Assembly (NCBI GenBank): GCA_013398955.1
Contig: VWPU01003088.1
Coordinates: 1 to 64,000 of the forward strand
Direction of reading: 5' to 3'
DNA length: 64,000 nt
Source of the DNA: Callaeas wilsoni
Lineage: Eukaryota; Chordata; Aves; Passeriformes; Callaeidae
Position numbers and translations under genes: made by a program. Every line of letters starts with the position of its first letter. Position 1 is the first letter of the stretch. The notes under the pieces were generated by a model, which ran no database searches, was not told the DNA's origin, and saw only the letters and a program-made list of their open reading frames with translations. Below are positions 22,001-32,400 of the stretch, one piece after another.

Positions 22001-24267
22001 TCAGCCTGCGGCTCACTTGGCTAATGATGTCTATTCCCCAGGTGGTGAGAGCTGAAGAGACTTTCACTGCTACAGCAATTTGTGTAACATTGTGGCATCC
22101 ACCCTCAGGAGGGCTTGGTATTTCTGTCCCACCACACTGACTCCAACTTATGAAGTGCAACACAAAAGACAATTACTGCTCGTTTCTTGTCCTGCAGCTC
22201 AGCCACCCTGCCCATCACCCTCAAGTGTCTCCTGGAGAACAACGGCATCGACAGACGCGTGGCGCGGTTCGTGCTCCCCGTTGGGGCCACCATCAATATG
22301 GACGGCACCGCGCTCTACGAGGCGGTCGCTGCCATCTTCATTGCCCAGGTCAATGAGTACGAACTGGATTTGGGACAAATTATAACTATAAGGTAAAAGC
22401 TTCTTTGCAGCAGCCAGATTATTTCTCTCTATTCCTATTTATAGACATCAGGAAAACCTCTTGCATTTTTCCCATTTGCAGAGATCTTGTTAATGCACAG
22501 AGTCACCTTTGCTGGGAAGGTGAGGAGCAGGGGAGGGTGCAGCATGTCCCAGTCCCTGTGGTGTGTGCCAGGGAAAGCTGGGCTGGCTCTGCACCCCAGA
22601 ATCTGCTGCAAGTCAAGGACTTTGCCTGTAGGGAAAAGCCTAGCAGCACAGACATGTGGCTGGAGCAGGTCAGCACTGCAGGGCTGAGCACAGGAGGATT
22701 TGTGCAGGTGTCATTTACTCCCCTTCAGGAATGGGTTATTCTCATTTTATAAGCAGGGAAATAAAGCATGTAACTAAATAATAATTAAGTACATTTTCAA
22801 ATATTTAGCAATTTTAAGGAGGACATCCCTACCCTGAAGGCAATGGGGAACACAGAGCCAGGGCACCCGCTACCAGCCCCTGCTGTGCACAGGGGAATTT
22901 GTGATTGTACGTGGGAGCAGGAAGGCGGAGGAAGTCAGATCCCATCCAATCCTTCCACACAGCAATAACTTACTGTGCCATGCAAACACGCTGGTTTGAA
23001 TTGTGCAGCCACCTTCTCTTTGCAGCATCACGGCCTCGGCAGCCAGCATTGGGGCTGCTGGGATCCCGCAGTCTGGGCTCGTCACCATGGTCATTGTGCT
23101 CACCTCCGTGGGGCTACCCACCGAGGACATCACCCTCATCATCGCCGTCGACTGGGCTCTGTAAGTGCTCTCCAGGCCACTGCTAGGGGCGGGGCCCAGT
23201 GTCAGTTCATGGTGATGTACCTTCGTCTTGATGGATGAAACCAGATTGCTCTCGAGGCAGAAACTGATGCTGGATTACACTTGTCACAAATAAACACACA
23301 GCTTGTGAAATGTGCCATTCTAAAGTACTAAGATAAAAACAAAGTGAGTCGTTAGGTGAGAAACCACAGAGAGCAGATGCTGAGTTACAGAACCAAGACT
23401 TGGGTGGCTAGTTTGTACTTCATAGCTCCCCAGGGAGAAGAGGGAACAGTGCCAAGTAGCATGGCTGCTTTTCTCTTTCCCTCATATAAAGGAAGGTTAA
23501 CTCACCACCAGTTCAACCTTTCAGCATCACAGGGTACCAAGCACCGCTGGCACCTTCTACTGATGTGAGCGGTGCCTGGGTAGAGAGGAGCAGTGGCTGG
23601 ACCTACAGGATTTCTCCTTGAGAGGCATCTCAAGGAGTTTCATGACTTGCTGAGGCAGCTCTCCCTGCACTTAGCGCAACAGCGCCTGTCCCAATTTGGG
23701 AGGTGGCACTGGCAGGTCCCTGCACTGCTCACACAGGCAGGGTGAGGGTTAGGGTTAGGCTCACATAAGGACCATTTTCTCTCTGTATCTGCAAAACCAA
23801 CACAGCATTTGGCAACTCCAGTGGGAGGGACATTCAGGATGGGGGCTGACATGTTCCAAAGCCATCAACACCCCGGGCACGTTGGCTGTGGCCACCCCCT
23901 GCATGCTGGTGCTGTCTCTCCACAGGGACCGACTGCGAACGATGACCAACGTCCTTGGTGACGCCCTGGCTGCTGGCATCATAGCACACGTCTGTGAGAA
24001 GGACTTTGCCCCAAAGCCCCCCCCAGTATGTATGGCATGGTGGGAGGCAGGAGGTCACAGGACATGGCAGGACAGGCACAAGGCACCTGCTCACTCCAGA
24101 AATTAACACTGTGCTCTTTCTTTCTGCAGCAAGACCCAGTGAGCAACACGGACAAGTTTCCTTCTGCAGAGACCTCACACCTACATCCCAAAGACAATGT
24201 GATTGAAATGATTGAAGAAACCTTGTTGGATCAGACAGGAGTTCACTATAACATCTGCCAGGTGTAG
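9849..24267 (+). CDS. SLC1A7-like: EAAT5-clade excitatory amino acid transporter (SLC1 family), complete, 11 exons, 545 aa
   Basis: Sodium-coupled glutamate/aspartate transporter with associated anion channel, in the plasma membrane. The 11 exons join in frame to 1638 bases, ATG 9849 to TAG 24265-24267, every intron GT-AG. Family landmarks in order: TM1 (about 34-56), [12 protein letters not shown] (67-78), WTTFMAV (112-118), [10 protein letters not shown] (158-167), the serine-rich HP1 tip (355-358), NMDGT (390-394) with Tyr397-Glu398, the HP2 loop GIPQSG (434-439), and Asp468, Arg471, Asn475, Asp479, which match the substrate-binding D/R/N/D set of EAAC1 (444, 447, 451, 455). Arg471 indicates acidic substrates and excludes the ASCT neutral transporters. 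WTTFMAV and [12 protein letters not shown] resemble EAAT5 more than EAAT1-4. The tail is short (ends NICQV). It could be EAAT5 itself, but location beside PRAM1/ELAVL1 suggests the EAAT6/EAAT7 paralogues known outside placental mammals. Confidence 0.93.
10175..10405 (+). repeat. (TTTTC)n pentanucleotide array with a 79-base N gap
   Basis: Almost pure TTTTC/TTTTTC repeats run from about 10175 to 10296, then 79 Ns (10297-10375), then the repeat resumes to about 10405. The gap lies wholly inside the repeat, so its true length is unknown. Long open frames here on both strands are repeat artefacts. Confidence 0.97.
11681..11745 (+). repeat. Degenerate (TGGA)n / GGATGGAG array
   Basis: About 65 bases of TGGA and GGGA tetramers, with a higher-order ATGGATGGAGGG unit repeated about three times, in intron 1 of the transporter. 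Confidence 0.9.
12083..12194 (+). repeat. Two-copy 56-bp tandem duplication
   Basis: Bases 12083-12138 and 12139-12194 are virtually identical, each starting TGGGGCTATGTGGACC and ending TGTTTTTGGGA followed by A or G. A recent perfect tandem duplication in intron 1. Confidence 0.95.
12445..12524 (+). CDS. SLC1A7-like: Transporter exon 2 (residues 60-85 plus split codon)
   Basis: Between GTTCAG and AG|GTAAGA. Encodes [18 protein letters not shown] and LILPLIT, the conserved TM1-TM2 connection of all SLC1 transporters. Confidence 0.95.
12525..15220 (+). other. Transporter intron 2
   Basis: A 2.7-kb intron. About 0.87 kb of it is an antisense CR1 copy (13770-14640). The remaining sequence shows nothing recognisable. 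Confidence 0.85.
13770..14640 (-). mobile_element. CR1 LINE, 3' part, antisense
   Basis: On the + strand it begins CATAGAATCCTGGAATATCC, the complement of the CR1 3' end, and continues through segments shared with 27335-27523 and 48621-48865 (for example CCAGGGAATGGTCCCGGCCC on the complement). It is 5'-truncated as usual for CR1. The left end is clear; the right boundary is approximate. The 210-codon minus-strand frame at 13814-14446 is this element, not a host gene. Confidence 0.92.
15221..15433 (+). CDS. SLC1A7-like: Transporter exon 3 (residues 86-156)
   Basis: CTGCAG to AG|GTGTGT. Encodes [25 protein letters not shown] and [10 protein letters not shown], all conserved SLC1 signatures. 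WTTFMAV is shared with EAAT5. Confidence 0.96.
15434..16103 (+). other. Transporter intron 3
   Basis: A 670-base intron. Nothing beyond splice signals is recognised. Confidence 0.8.
16104..16146 (+). CDS. SLC1A7-like: Transporter exon 4 (residues 157-171)
   Basis: A 43-base exon, CTTACAG to CAG|GTGAGT, encoding [15 protein letters not shown], one of the most conserved family blocks. Confidence 0.96.
16147..16950 (+). other. Transporter intron 4 with a polypyrimidine block
   Basis: An 0.8-kb intron. About 16228-16325 is a nearly uninterrupted C/T tract on the + strand. No gene is seen. Confidence 0.75.
16951..17173 (+). CDS. SLC1A7-like: Transporter exon 5 (residues 172-245)
   Basis: GTTCCAG to G|GTACCT. 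Starts [12 protein letters not shown] and carries the poorly conserved extracellular TM4 loop, then [18 protein letters not shown] leading into TM5. Between those blocks the loop sequence is divergent, as expected for this region. Confidence 0.95.
17174..20147 (+). other. Transporter intron 5, largest intron of the gene
   Basis: A 3.0-kb intron. It contains the longest open frame of the window on the opposite strand (17791-18735, 314 codons), which shows no domain and is probably fortuitous. No repeats are recognised. Confidence 0.7.
20148..20247 (+). CDS. SLC1A7-like: Transporter exon 6 (residues 246-278)
   Basis: TTGCAG to TG|GTAAAT. Encodes [17 protein letters not shown] followed by [11 protein letters not shown], the TM5-TM6 region. 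Confidence 0.95.
20451..20684 (+). CDS. SLC1A7-like: Transporter exon 7 (residues 279-356)
   Basis: TTTGCAG to [28 protein letters not shown]6 and TM7a precede [20 protein letters not shown] and the start of the serine-rich HP1 tip. Only a 203-base intron separates it from exon 6. Confidence 0.96.
20685..22197 (+). other. Transporter intron 7
   Basis: A 1.5-kb intron. Nothing is recognised beyond splice sites. Confidence 0.75.
22198..22392 (+). CDS. SLC1A7-like: Transporter exon 8 (residues 357-421), HP1 end and NMDGT motif
   Basis: CTGCAG to [23 protein letters not shown] finishes HP1, then [18 protein letters not shown] contains the sodium/substrate NMDGT motif and Tyr397-Glu398, equivalent to the GLT-1 Tyr403/Glu404 pair involved in K+/H+ coupling. 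Confidence 0.97.
22393..23025 (+). other. Transporter intron 8
   Basis: A 633-base intron with no recognised element. Confidence 0.75.
23026..23160 (+). CDS. SLC1A7-like: Transporter exon 9 (residues 422-466), HP2 loop
   Basis: TTGCAG to [26 protein letters not shown] then [14 protein letters not shown] and IIAVDWA. The HP2 tip reads IPQSG where the EAAT sequences I know read IPQAG. Confidence 0.97.
23161..23925 (+). other. Transporter intron 9
   Basis: A 765-base intron. It contains a short telomere-like stretch (GAGGGTTAGGGTTAGG, about 23743-23758). No gene is seen. Confidence 0.75.
23926..24025 (+). CDS. SLC1A7-like: Transporter exon 10 (residues 467-500), substrate-binding TM8
   Basis: CCACAG to [27 protein letters not shown] holds Asp468, Arg471, Asn475 and Asp479. 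Arg471 equals the arginine that binds the side-chain carboxylate of glutamate/aspartate. Confidence 0.97.
24130..24267 (+). CDS. SLC1A7-like: Transporter exon 11 (residues 501-545) and stop
   Basis: CTGCAG acceptor, 45 codons and TAG. A hydrophilic cytoplasmic tail ending HYNICQV. It is clearly shorter than the human EAAT5 tail as I remember it and lacks the acidic/threonine ETNV ending. Confidence 0.93.
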   Translation, partial: QDPVSNTDKFPSAETSHLHPKDNVIEMIEETLLDQTGVHYNICQV

Positions 24268-25570
24268 GTAACAGCATTCCTGCTCCCAGGGATGACATCT
24301 TGGTGCTAAACACTGACATTGTGAGTGTCACACATGGATGCTCTGCAAGATAAAGGCCTTAGTTGGCACAAAAAGTGGGCAAATCCTCTCTTATCCTTTG
24401 AAGACTGTGGGACTCCCAGCAGGCACCCAAAGAGCATGGCTCTGCCACTGGGGCAGGGAGCCAGCTCCTCCCTGGGCCTGAGGACACAGCTAGGAGCTCG
24501 CTGCCCTGCCTTAAATGGCTGGGTTTGAAGGATTTATAACTCCCATTTTTCCAAGCTCACCTATTTTTGAAAGCGAAGGAGGTGAGCAGGTGTTAGCAGA
24601 CTGGATTTGGTGAGAATGCAGTAGGGACAGGACATAACACTGAACCCTCTGGCCAGCAGCTCTTCCCCAGAGGCCAGGCTGTGCTCCAGCAGCTTTTGTT
24701 TTCCTTAGTATAGAGATTATTTTTTTTAATCATTGCTTTTTATTTTACTACTCGGTTCTCATCTAAAAACTAAGATTAAGTGAATTTTTGTCTAGAGCTC
24801 AAAATCCAAGTTGGATGTAACTGGATTTCCCAGCTGTCAGGTTACAGACAGGAGAGCTGTTGCACTCTCTCAGGGACAGTGGGATCCACTGGCTGGAGGG
24901 AAGGAAGGACCAGCTGTACACCTGCTTCTACAGCTGTTTTATTACAGAGAACTAATTAATCAGGCCCAATGGCAACTGTGTTGATTTTCCTAGCTAAGGA
25001 TCTGTCCCCAAGCTCAAATTCCAATGATAGCCTTAAAATCCAGGCTTCCCAGGGCAGCCTTCTACACAAAAGCCTTTTATACCAACAATTCACGTCTCTG
25101 AATTAATTTGTCTCTCAAAATGTCATCTCATCCCTTTCCTCCCTCTTGATCTTTCCTGCCACAGCATTAGGACTCGTAACACAGACCCCCACTCACATCA
25201 CTGAACTGTTCTCCAATTGCACATAAAGAAAACATCTGTGCGGAATTCTTTCCTGCTGAAGTCAGAGGTTGTAAAAATTTTTCTAATTTAGAAGAAATAT
25301 TCATTCCAGTTTTGCCAAATGAAAAGCAAAAACTATTAAATATCATAAACCAGCTTTTGCACAAAATCTAGTCGTCTTCTATTAACTTAAAAAAGCCTTC
25401 ACAGAATTAGAATCCTGGGCAACGTAAGCTTGAGACACTGCTGCTAACTCTGGCCTTTCTCACCCTTTCTCCTTGGTGAGGTTAATTAATACTTCCTTAA
25501 ACATTACAGCCCAACTGCTCTTCAATAGGAGCAGTCGCATCATTTGCAAACCCAAAATAATCACATTTCA

Positions 25571-25576
25571 AATAAA
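25571..25576 (+). promoter_or_regulatory. Candidate polyadenylation signal of the transporter
   Basis: AATAAA about 1.3 kb past the TAG stop, the first perfect hexamer on the + strand after the gene. Unconfirmed. Confidence 0.3.
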
Positions 25577-26359
25577 TCTCTGCAGCTTCCCCAGACATTC
25601 CTCCCTCCTTCCCATATAATGTATGATCACCTTGATACATCACACACTGGCTCAGCATCACTGGCTCTGAAGGGTTTTGTGGTTGTTCCTCTATACCAGG
25701 AGTGAGCTCAGCCACCCAAAACCCCCTGGGAGATGCTGGTGAACAGTGGGGAGGCTCCAGGCAGCCCCAGCTCTGGGACAAGGATCCGAGTATCCCGTCT
25801 GTCTGCAACAGTTACCCACATCCCCCAAACACAGCTAGACAGACACCTCCAATGAACCTGCTCCAAGGCAATAATTAAAACAGGCAGGATTTATGAGACC
25901 TTTCTGTTCAGTCACTGGTGCATGGGAGTGCCCACATCCCTCACTGAATGCCCCAGGTGAGACCAGCACAGACACCAGCACAGGTAGCAGAGACGAGCCC
26001 CACTTTCACATCCATTCTCCTCTTATTAATGAGCTCTGGGTACTACAGCACATAATTAACAAAAGGCACGATGGAATGCCCACAGCAGAGGTCCCTGAGT
26101 GAGTGCTGGGGCTGCAGGATGAGCCTCTGGGCTGTCACTCCCACCACTGGGCTCTGGCAGCTGCAGACCAGACCGCCTTATCCCCTGCCCCGGAAGCTGC
26201 AAGTTATACCAAAACAACTTAAACAGCACATCCTCCAGCTCACTGCAGCAAAGAACAAATTATTACAGAAAAAACTCTCAGCAATAAATCTAGAGCTGGA
26301 GAAGCCAATCCCACCCTGTACAACTTTCCCCAGGAGCTGCAAATCCTGTGCTTTATCAA

Positions 26360-26475
26360 TCCCAGAATGGTTGGATTGGAAAGGAACTTAAAGCTCATCT
26401 CCCATAGGCAGGGCACCTTCCACTAGACCAGGCTGCTCCAACCCCTGTTCAACCTGGCCCTGAAAGTGTTGGTAA
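26360..26475 (-). mobile_element. CR1 LINE 3' fragment, antisense
   Basis: Starts CCAGAATGGTTGGATTGGAA and continues with GGCAGGGCACCTTCCACTAG and AACCTGGCCCTGAAAGTG, the antisense CR1 3' pattern. Short and diverged. Confidence 0.8.
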
Positions 26476-27334
26476 TGTCTCTTAGTATCTGGTGAGATCC
26501 ACGTTAGAGGTGAAGTTTTGATTTTGGAAATCGGCAGGAAGAATGTTGGTGCTAGTAAGGTTAAGATCAATGTCATGCCAGAGTCCACAGAGCCTTGTAC
26601 CTTGTGACATATACAGCAAGGGAGACCTTTGAGCCCAGCAGCCTCAGAACTGGGCTGTCATCACTGTGCCCCTCTAACAGGATAAAACAAGGGGAAAAAA
26701 TAATTCAAGTGCTTCTGAAAGTCTCTTTGTGGTCTGGTATAGAGGGAAGGCATCGTTATTGATGGGGAAAACCCAAAGGCAGCAAGGACAATCTGTCTTC
26801 AGCACTGCACACAGGCACAGGAGAGGCACCCCAACACCTTCAACAGGGTGGAAATTGTGGAAAAGTAAATGAAGCAGATTTACGGGATGGCCCTGCTGGT
26901 GAGGGGCCCACTGCCCCAGCCTGTGCCCTTGGGATGGCACTATCCCAACCCCACCTGTGTTTTCAGTAACCTGCTGCTGGGGAAACACTGGCACCAGTGT
27001 TTATCTGCTGCTCAGGGGGAACAGCAGCCTCCCTGTGCCAGCCCTGAGAGCCAGTGGCACCCATGGAACCCCAGAATGTCAGCAGGGCTTTTGTAGAGAG
27101 CAACACAAACTCATCAGGGGTGAGGAACAAGAGATATCTAGAAAACAAGAAAGTAGCAGAGTCTGGACAAAGTCACTGGGCATCACCTGGAGGAATTTTA
27201 TTCTGTCCCAACTGTATTGAGGAGACCAGGACGGGAGGGAGGTGAAGTTCCACATGTCCCACATCAGGAAAACTGAGGTGTCTTACTTGGCAAACTGAAA
27301 CCTGTCTATTCAGCCTCCAAAGAGGTAAAAACAA

Positions 27335-27523
27335 GGGTGCTGGGCACTGCCCAGGCTCCCCAGGGAATGGTCCCGGCCCCAAGGCTGCCAGAGCTCCAGG
27401 ATCGTTTGGACAGCGCTGCCAGGGCTGCACAGGGTGGGATTGTTGGGGTGTCTGTGCAGGGCCAGGGGCTGGACTGATGATCCTTGTGGGTCCCTTTGAG
27501 CTCAGGATATTCTGTGGCTCTAT
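27335..27523 (+). mobile_element. CR1 LINE 3' fragment, sense
   Basis: Runs from GGTGCTGGGCACTGCCCAGG to TCAGGATATTCTGTGGCTCT. It is close to the complement of bases 48625-48805 and of the left part of 13770-14640, so the three belong to the same subfamily. Confidence 0.93.
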
Positions 27524-29106
27524 AATTAAATGCTACTGACTGATACACTGCACCTTCAACGTATTTTAAACTATTTTCCCAAGCACCTGTAAGAAAAAGA
27601 GGTGCTTCTCTCTGTTCTAGCACTGAAAATCTAACTCTGGGTTATTTCCATGCAATTGGAGAAGTACAGGCAGTGCAAGGCACACACCCTACAGCACAGA
27701 AATCTGGTGTACAGAAAGCACACAAGCTCAAACCTGTATTTCTACTTTGGAAATCCTTGTTTTCCTTACAAAAACCAAAAATCTCAGCTGCTACGGTAAT
27801 ATACGTGATCCCTGGGTTATGGTTGCTGTGTATAATATTCTAATAAAGTTGGCGAGCAGCAGGGTGAAGGAATTTGGCTGCTATACAAGTGTTATTTTAC
27901 TGAAAAAAAAATTCAAGGAAAGCTACTTTGGTGAACTAAAATTCACGTGAAACGTATTTATGGAGTCTGTGGTTACTAAGCAAAAGGAAAAGTTGAAGCA
28001 GCCCTTGGCTTCGGGGCACCTCCCAGACATGGGCAGAAAATCCACCTATTGGCCACATGAGCCTTGACTGGGGAATGACATTTCCGCAACGGTGTTTGGG
28101 AATTTGAGGATGTGACTGACCATAAACACTAAGCTTAAATGAATTTTCATTGAACTGAATGACTCGAGTGTATACTTTACTCAAAAGACATTGGCTTCTT
28201 CCTACAGCTCGTGGATAAGTTGCCCCAATCCTACAGATTGGTTCTTTTCTGTGCATCAGTTGTCTTTCAGAGCACAAGTTATTTTTACATATCTGAATTT
28301 ATAAAAATGGTGAGTTTTGATCAGGGACTTTCGCTTTTATATTATTTTCACACCTCTTTAGGATATATAAATGGAGTTGGAAAGGCACCGTCTGCAGAGC
28401 ACTGCTGCCATCCTTCCTGTGGATCACAATGTGCCTCAGTTTGTGTTTTACTAAAACTGAAAAAAATAACCAAATAACAATGCTGTAGCATGTTACAAAA
28501 ATATAAATCCAAACAACAGATGTGAAAACCAGCCCAAAGCTCTCTTTTAATTTAAAATACTATCCACTTCAAAATTAGTCTGCAGAATTTTCTAGAATAA
28601 TCTTGAAAATTCCATTCTACAAGAAGTTTTCAAAGTAATTACTTAAATCTATTAAAACCCCAGGTTTCTCTGTAAAACCAGATTTCTAAAGCAGCTCTGA
28701 ACGACAGATATGGCTCAAATAACTTTTTTTTGACAATCACAGCATGTAACCTCCACTAAATGCTCTTATAAGGAGTGAACGCCTCCCTAGGGATTTGTTT
28801 TCTCCCTCTCCCTTTCCAATTCACTGTACATATTTGTTTCCTTGAGGAATTCCTCATCTTGTCTGATGTGATAATAAAACTTTCTAGAAAATCTGAATGG
28901 ATTACTTCAGTCCTTCCTGCAGGCAGGTGCAGCTCAGTCCATCACCGACGCGTTACACACACCACAGCCCAGGGTCAGGGCTCAGAACGCAGCGCTACGA
29001 GAGCACAGCCAGACACATCAGTGCCTGTGTTCACGGGACCATCTGCAAATGTTCAACAGTCAGCAGTTCAGATCTAGCTCATCAGTTGTCATTCAGTGTC
29101 CAAATG

Positions 29107-29410
29107 CAGAGAATCTCATCCCACCCCCTGCCACAGGCAGGGACATCACTATCTCAGGGTCCTCCAAGCCCCCTCCAACCTGGCCTTGGACACTTCAAGG
29201 GATTGAGGGGCGGCCACAGCTCTCTGGACAACCTGTGCCAGGGCCTCCCCATCCTCACAGCCAGGAATTTCTTCCCAATATCCCATCTAACCTTGCCCTC
29301 TGGAGATGGGAAGCCATTCCCCCTTGTCCTGGCTGTCCAGGCCCTTGTCTCAAGTCCCTCTCTGGCTCTCTTGCAGGCTCCCTACAAGTTGCATCTGCAC
29401 CTTTGCCGGG
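29107..29410 (-). mobile_element. CR1 LINE 3' fragment, antisense
   Basis: Contains the antisense CR1 pattern CCACAGGCAGGGACATC, CCAACCTGGCCTTGGACAC, AACCTGTGCCAGGGCCTC and TTCTTCCCAATATCCCATCT. The extreme 3' end (the ATAGAATC part) is missing. Confidence 0.88.
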
Positions 29411-29482
29411 CCCTCAGGGCTGGTGTTTAGACCCCTCAGGGCTGGTGTTTAGACCCCTCAGGGCTGGGGTTTAGACCCCTCA
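29411..29482 (+). repeat. Three-copy 22-bp tandem repeat
   Basis: The unit GGGCTGGTGTTTAGACCCCT plus CA repeats three times, the last with one substitution (GGGGTTTAG). It begins immediately after the CR1 fragment. Confidence 0.92.
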
Positions 29483-32400
29483 CCGCCCTGCAGATGCCAT
29501 CAGCCCCTGGCCATGCACAGAACGGGATGCAGAGGTGCCCCATGGACTCGTTACCTTGGGCCTCCACCAGCCTGGGCAGTTCTGCAGCGTGTTCCACCTC
29601 ACCGTGCTGCACATTCTCCAGACGCAAACTTCCCAGGATCCAGCATGGGGAGGAAGCTGTAGCATCCCTGTGTAAGATGCTCCAAAATCCATGTCAGAAG
29701 TAGCCAGACTTTTGCAGGTGCAGAGGTCCTGGCACCCAGGTGTGCAACATGCACTTACCTTTGTTTTCTAGAAGCTTCGTGTCTCATTTAAACTACACAG
29801 ATGAAGTGCCCTGTAGACAACAGTGAGAGCCAGGCACTTTTCTGAGCAGGCCGTCTCAGGCTGTAGGAGCAGATGTCTTCAGAAGGCTCCTATGGATGGG
29901 TTTGGACTGGGTGCTAAGATTTTAACAGTTTGAGTCAGTAGGATGAATCCCACCCTAAATTACATGTCTGAGCAAGAGACCTACTTTTAGAATCCTGAGC
30001 CCTCAAACTCTAAAGGGCCAGATTTTAGCTTTCACTCTGAGCCATGGACTTATGCAAACCACAGCTCAACATAGACAGGAAAGAAGAATAAGGCTGAAAC
30101 ATTACACCCAACCTAAAACTTGCTGCTCCACTTACCTGGCCATTTCACCTCAGAGATCTTCTACTCACTGTCCTTCCTTGAAACACAACAAAATGTGTAT
30201 TTGGCCATTCTCCTCCTTCTTTCCCTTTCAATATTCCTGGAGTCTTCAACCATCTGCAAAGCAGGATTTTAAACCAGATTCTGGTGCTAAAAGATTGAGA
30301 AGAGCAGCATCATGACCCCAACTTCAGAACACTGTGTTGTCTCTAGACATCTCACTCCATTTCTGTCTTGCTGTCTCTACCCCAAGCAGTTACTTACTTT
30401 GACAGGCTGCAATCACTAGACACAGACAAAGCACATGCTCTTTGCACTTACAGCCTGGCAGACATCTGCTGCTGGTGTCACAGCTCAAGCCAGGCTAACT
30501 CCCTCACAATTCTCCTCCTAATGTCAACAAAATGCCAATCCTGACCTTTAATTGTTGGTTTTTACTGCTCGTGAATCAAGTGATTCTTCCCCACAGGATG
30601 TGGCATCCTCCTAGCTGTTATTCAGAGTTATGAGCTGCTCTTCAAGACCCTGCTTCCCCCTAACCTAAGCACCAATCTGCATTTCCTAGACATGAAGCTT
30701 TAAGTAGGAAATAAAACAGTCATGCTATCCTTCCCAAGCAGCAATTACCCACTTGCTTACAACTAGTTACCAAAGCAGAACTCTGTTCTAGTTCACTCTC
30801 TCACCTTTCCAACCAGGTGCAAACCAGTCACACAGGGAACTGCTCAGGCTCTGGGTTCACCTATGGACCTGAATTATTTCACCTTTTGAACCCAGTCGTA
30901 AAACCTGCCTTTCCCCTCATGATCCAGCAAAGGCAGGAGCTCAGTGAGCAGGAGCCAAGGTAAGTCTCAGCAGTGACACAGCCAAGCAGCAGAGAACAGA
31001 AACAAGCTGGTGAGTCCCACTGCTCAGGGTGAACACCATGCGTCCCCCAGCAGCTCCACTGGGGCATTAACCCCCCAAAATTGGCAGATATAAAACAACC
31101 AGAGACACAAGAACCCTGCAAATGGGCAGATACGAACAATCAGGACTCCTCTTCTGTTGTCCATCACACCCTCACAGCACCCAAACACAGCGGGAAAACA
31201 AAAGCACCCACCAGGAACATCTGCTGCTGCCAGCACCACACGATTCCACCTACTCTGAACGGGCTGGGGACAAGGACCACCACATCCTGGTGCCCAAAGC
31301 ACATGGCCTCCTAACAGCACCCTGTTTCCTAAGGAAGAACCCAGGGCTGGGTGCCTGTACCGACACTGCTGTGGCAGTGAGTCCTGGGCACAGAGAAATC
31401 CCTCTTGTGTGCGCGGCTCATGGGGCCACCCAGGCTGTACAGCCCTGATGTTCCCAGCAGCCACACACAGCACGTAAGCTCTGCCTTCCTCACCAAACCA
31501 CCCTCCAGCTGGATTTCACCTGCAACCATCAGGAACACGCTGCATTAACCCAGGATTACAAAGAGAGCTTGAGGAGGATATTGATTCACTGACAACCCCC
31601 ACAACTCCTTGGCTGGCTCTGGACAGGAACAGCCACGTCCATCATCACTGCAGTGCCAGCACTGACTTTACCTGAGAAACATGTGGAGCTGGTCGAAGTT
31701 GTCAACAGCAGGTTTCCGGTGTGCACAATTCATTCTCGTCACTGCATCATTACCCTTCATGACACTCTCACTTCCCTCATCTCCCAACCCCATGAGGAAA
31801 ACCACCAAACTGGCTCAGCTGGTTCCTTGCCAGAATAAGCACAGCAGGATGGTTCACTTCACCACAAACACGAATCACAAGGCTTGGGCCTCCCCATCTA
31901 TTTCTTCGTAAGCAAAAAGAGCTCAACAGCAGTGCCACATGCTGTATCTGGAAACTGGACATCCAAAAAGCTTCTCTACTCCAGCTTCTTTGAGAGAAAG
32001 AAATCACTATCTGCCCATTCTGAGCCTCCTAAGTCACCTGTGTGGCCAAGCCCTGATTAACAGATGCATCGAGATTTTGAACTTCTCATCAACAGCCTTC
32101 CACTGCATCTTCATAAACAAACACGTGACAATATTGACAGTAGATTGCCAAATCCTGTCCTGGAAGGATTTCCCCACTCCCAGCATTGTGCACCTCCCAG
32201 CCAAAGGATACAGACTGGTGGCACACACAGATGTAAACGGACTCCCCCAGCAAGAAGCTCTCCTGGAGAGCTTCAGTCCTGTGTCACAAGATGCTACAAA
32301 GCACATGACTAAGCCTACAGGACTCACATGGACTCTCCTACTCCCACAGGCCCTGAACAATTTGCACCCAAAGCTCCCTCTCACAGCTGTGTCCCACATC

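Noticed and set aside
23743..23758. Telomere-like GGGTTAGGGTTAGG stretch
   Set aside because: Just over two units; too short to call an interstitial telomere.
9849..24267. Calling the transporter SLC1A6 (EAAT4) because human SLC1A6 is on 19p13
   Set aside because: [19 protein letters not shown] and the TM1 block match EAAT5-type sequences better than EAAT4, and the tail is unlike EAAT4.
9849..24267. Calling it an ASCT neutral amino acid transporter (SLC1A4/5)
   Set aside because: Arg471 in DRLRT is present; ASCTs lack this acidic-substrate arginine.
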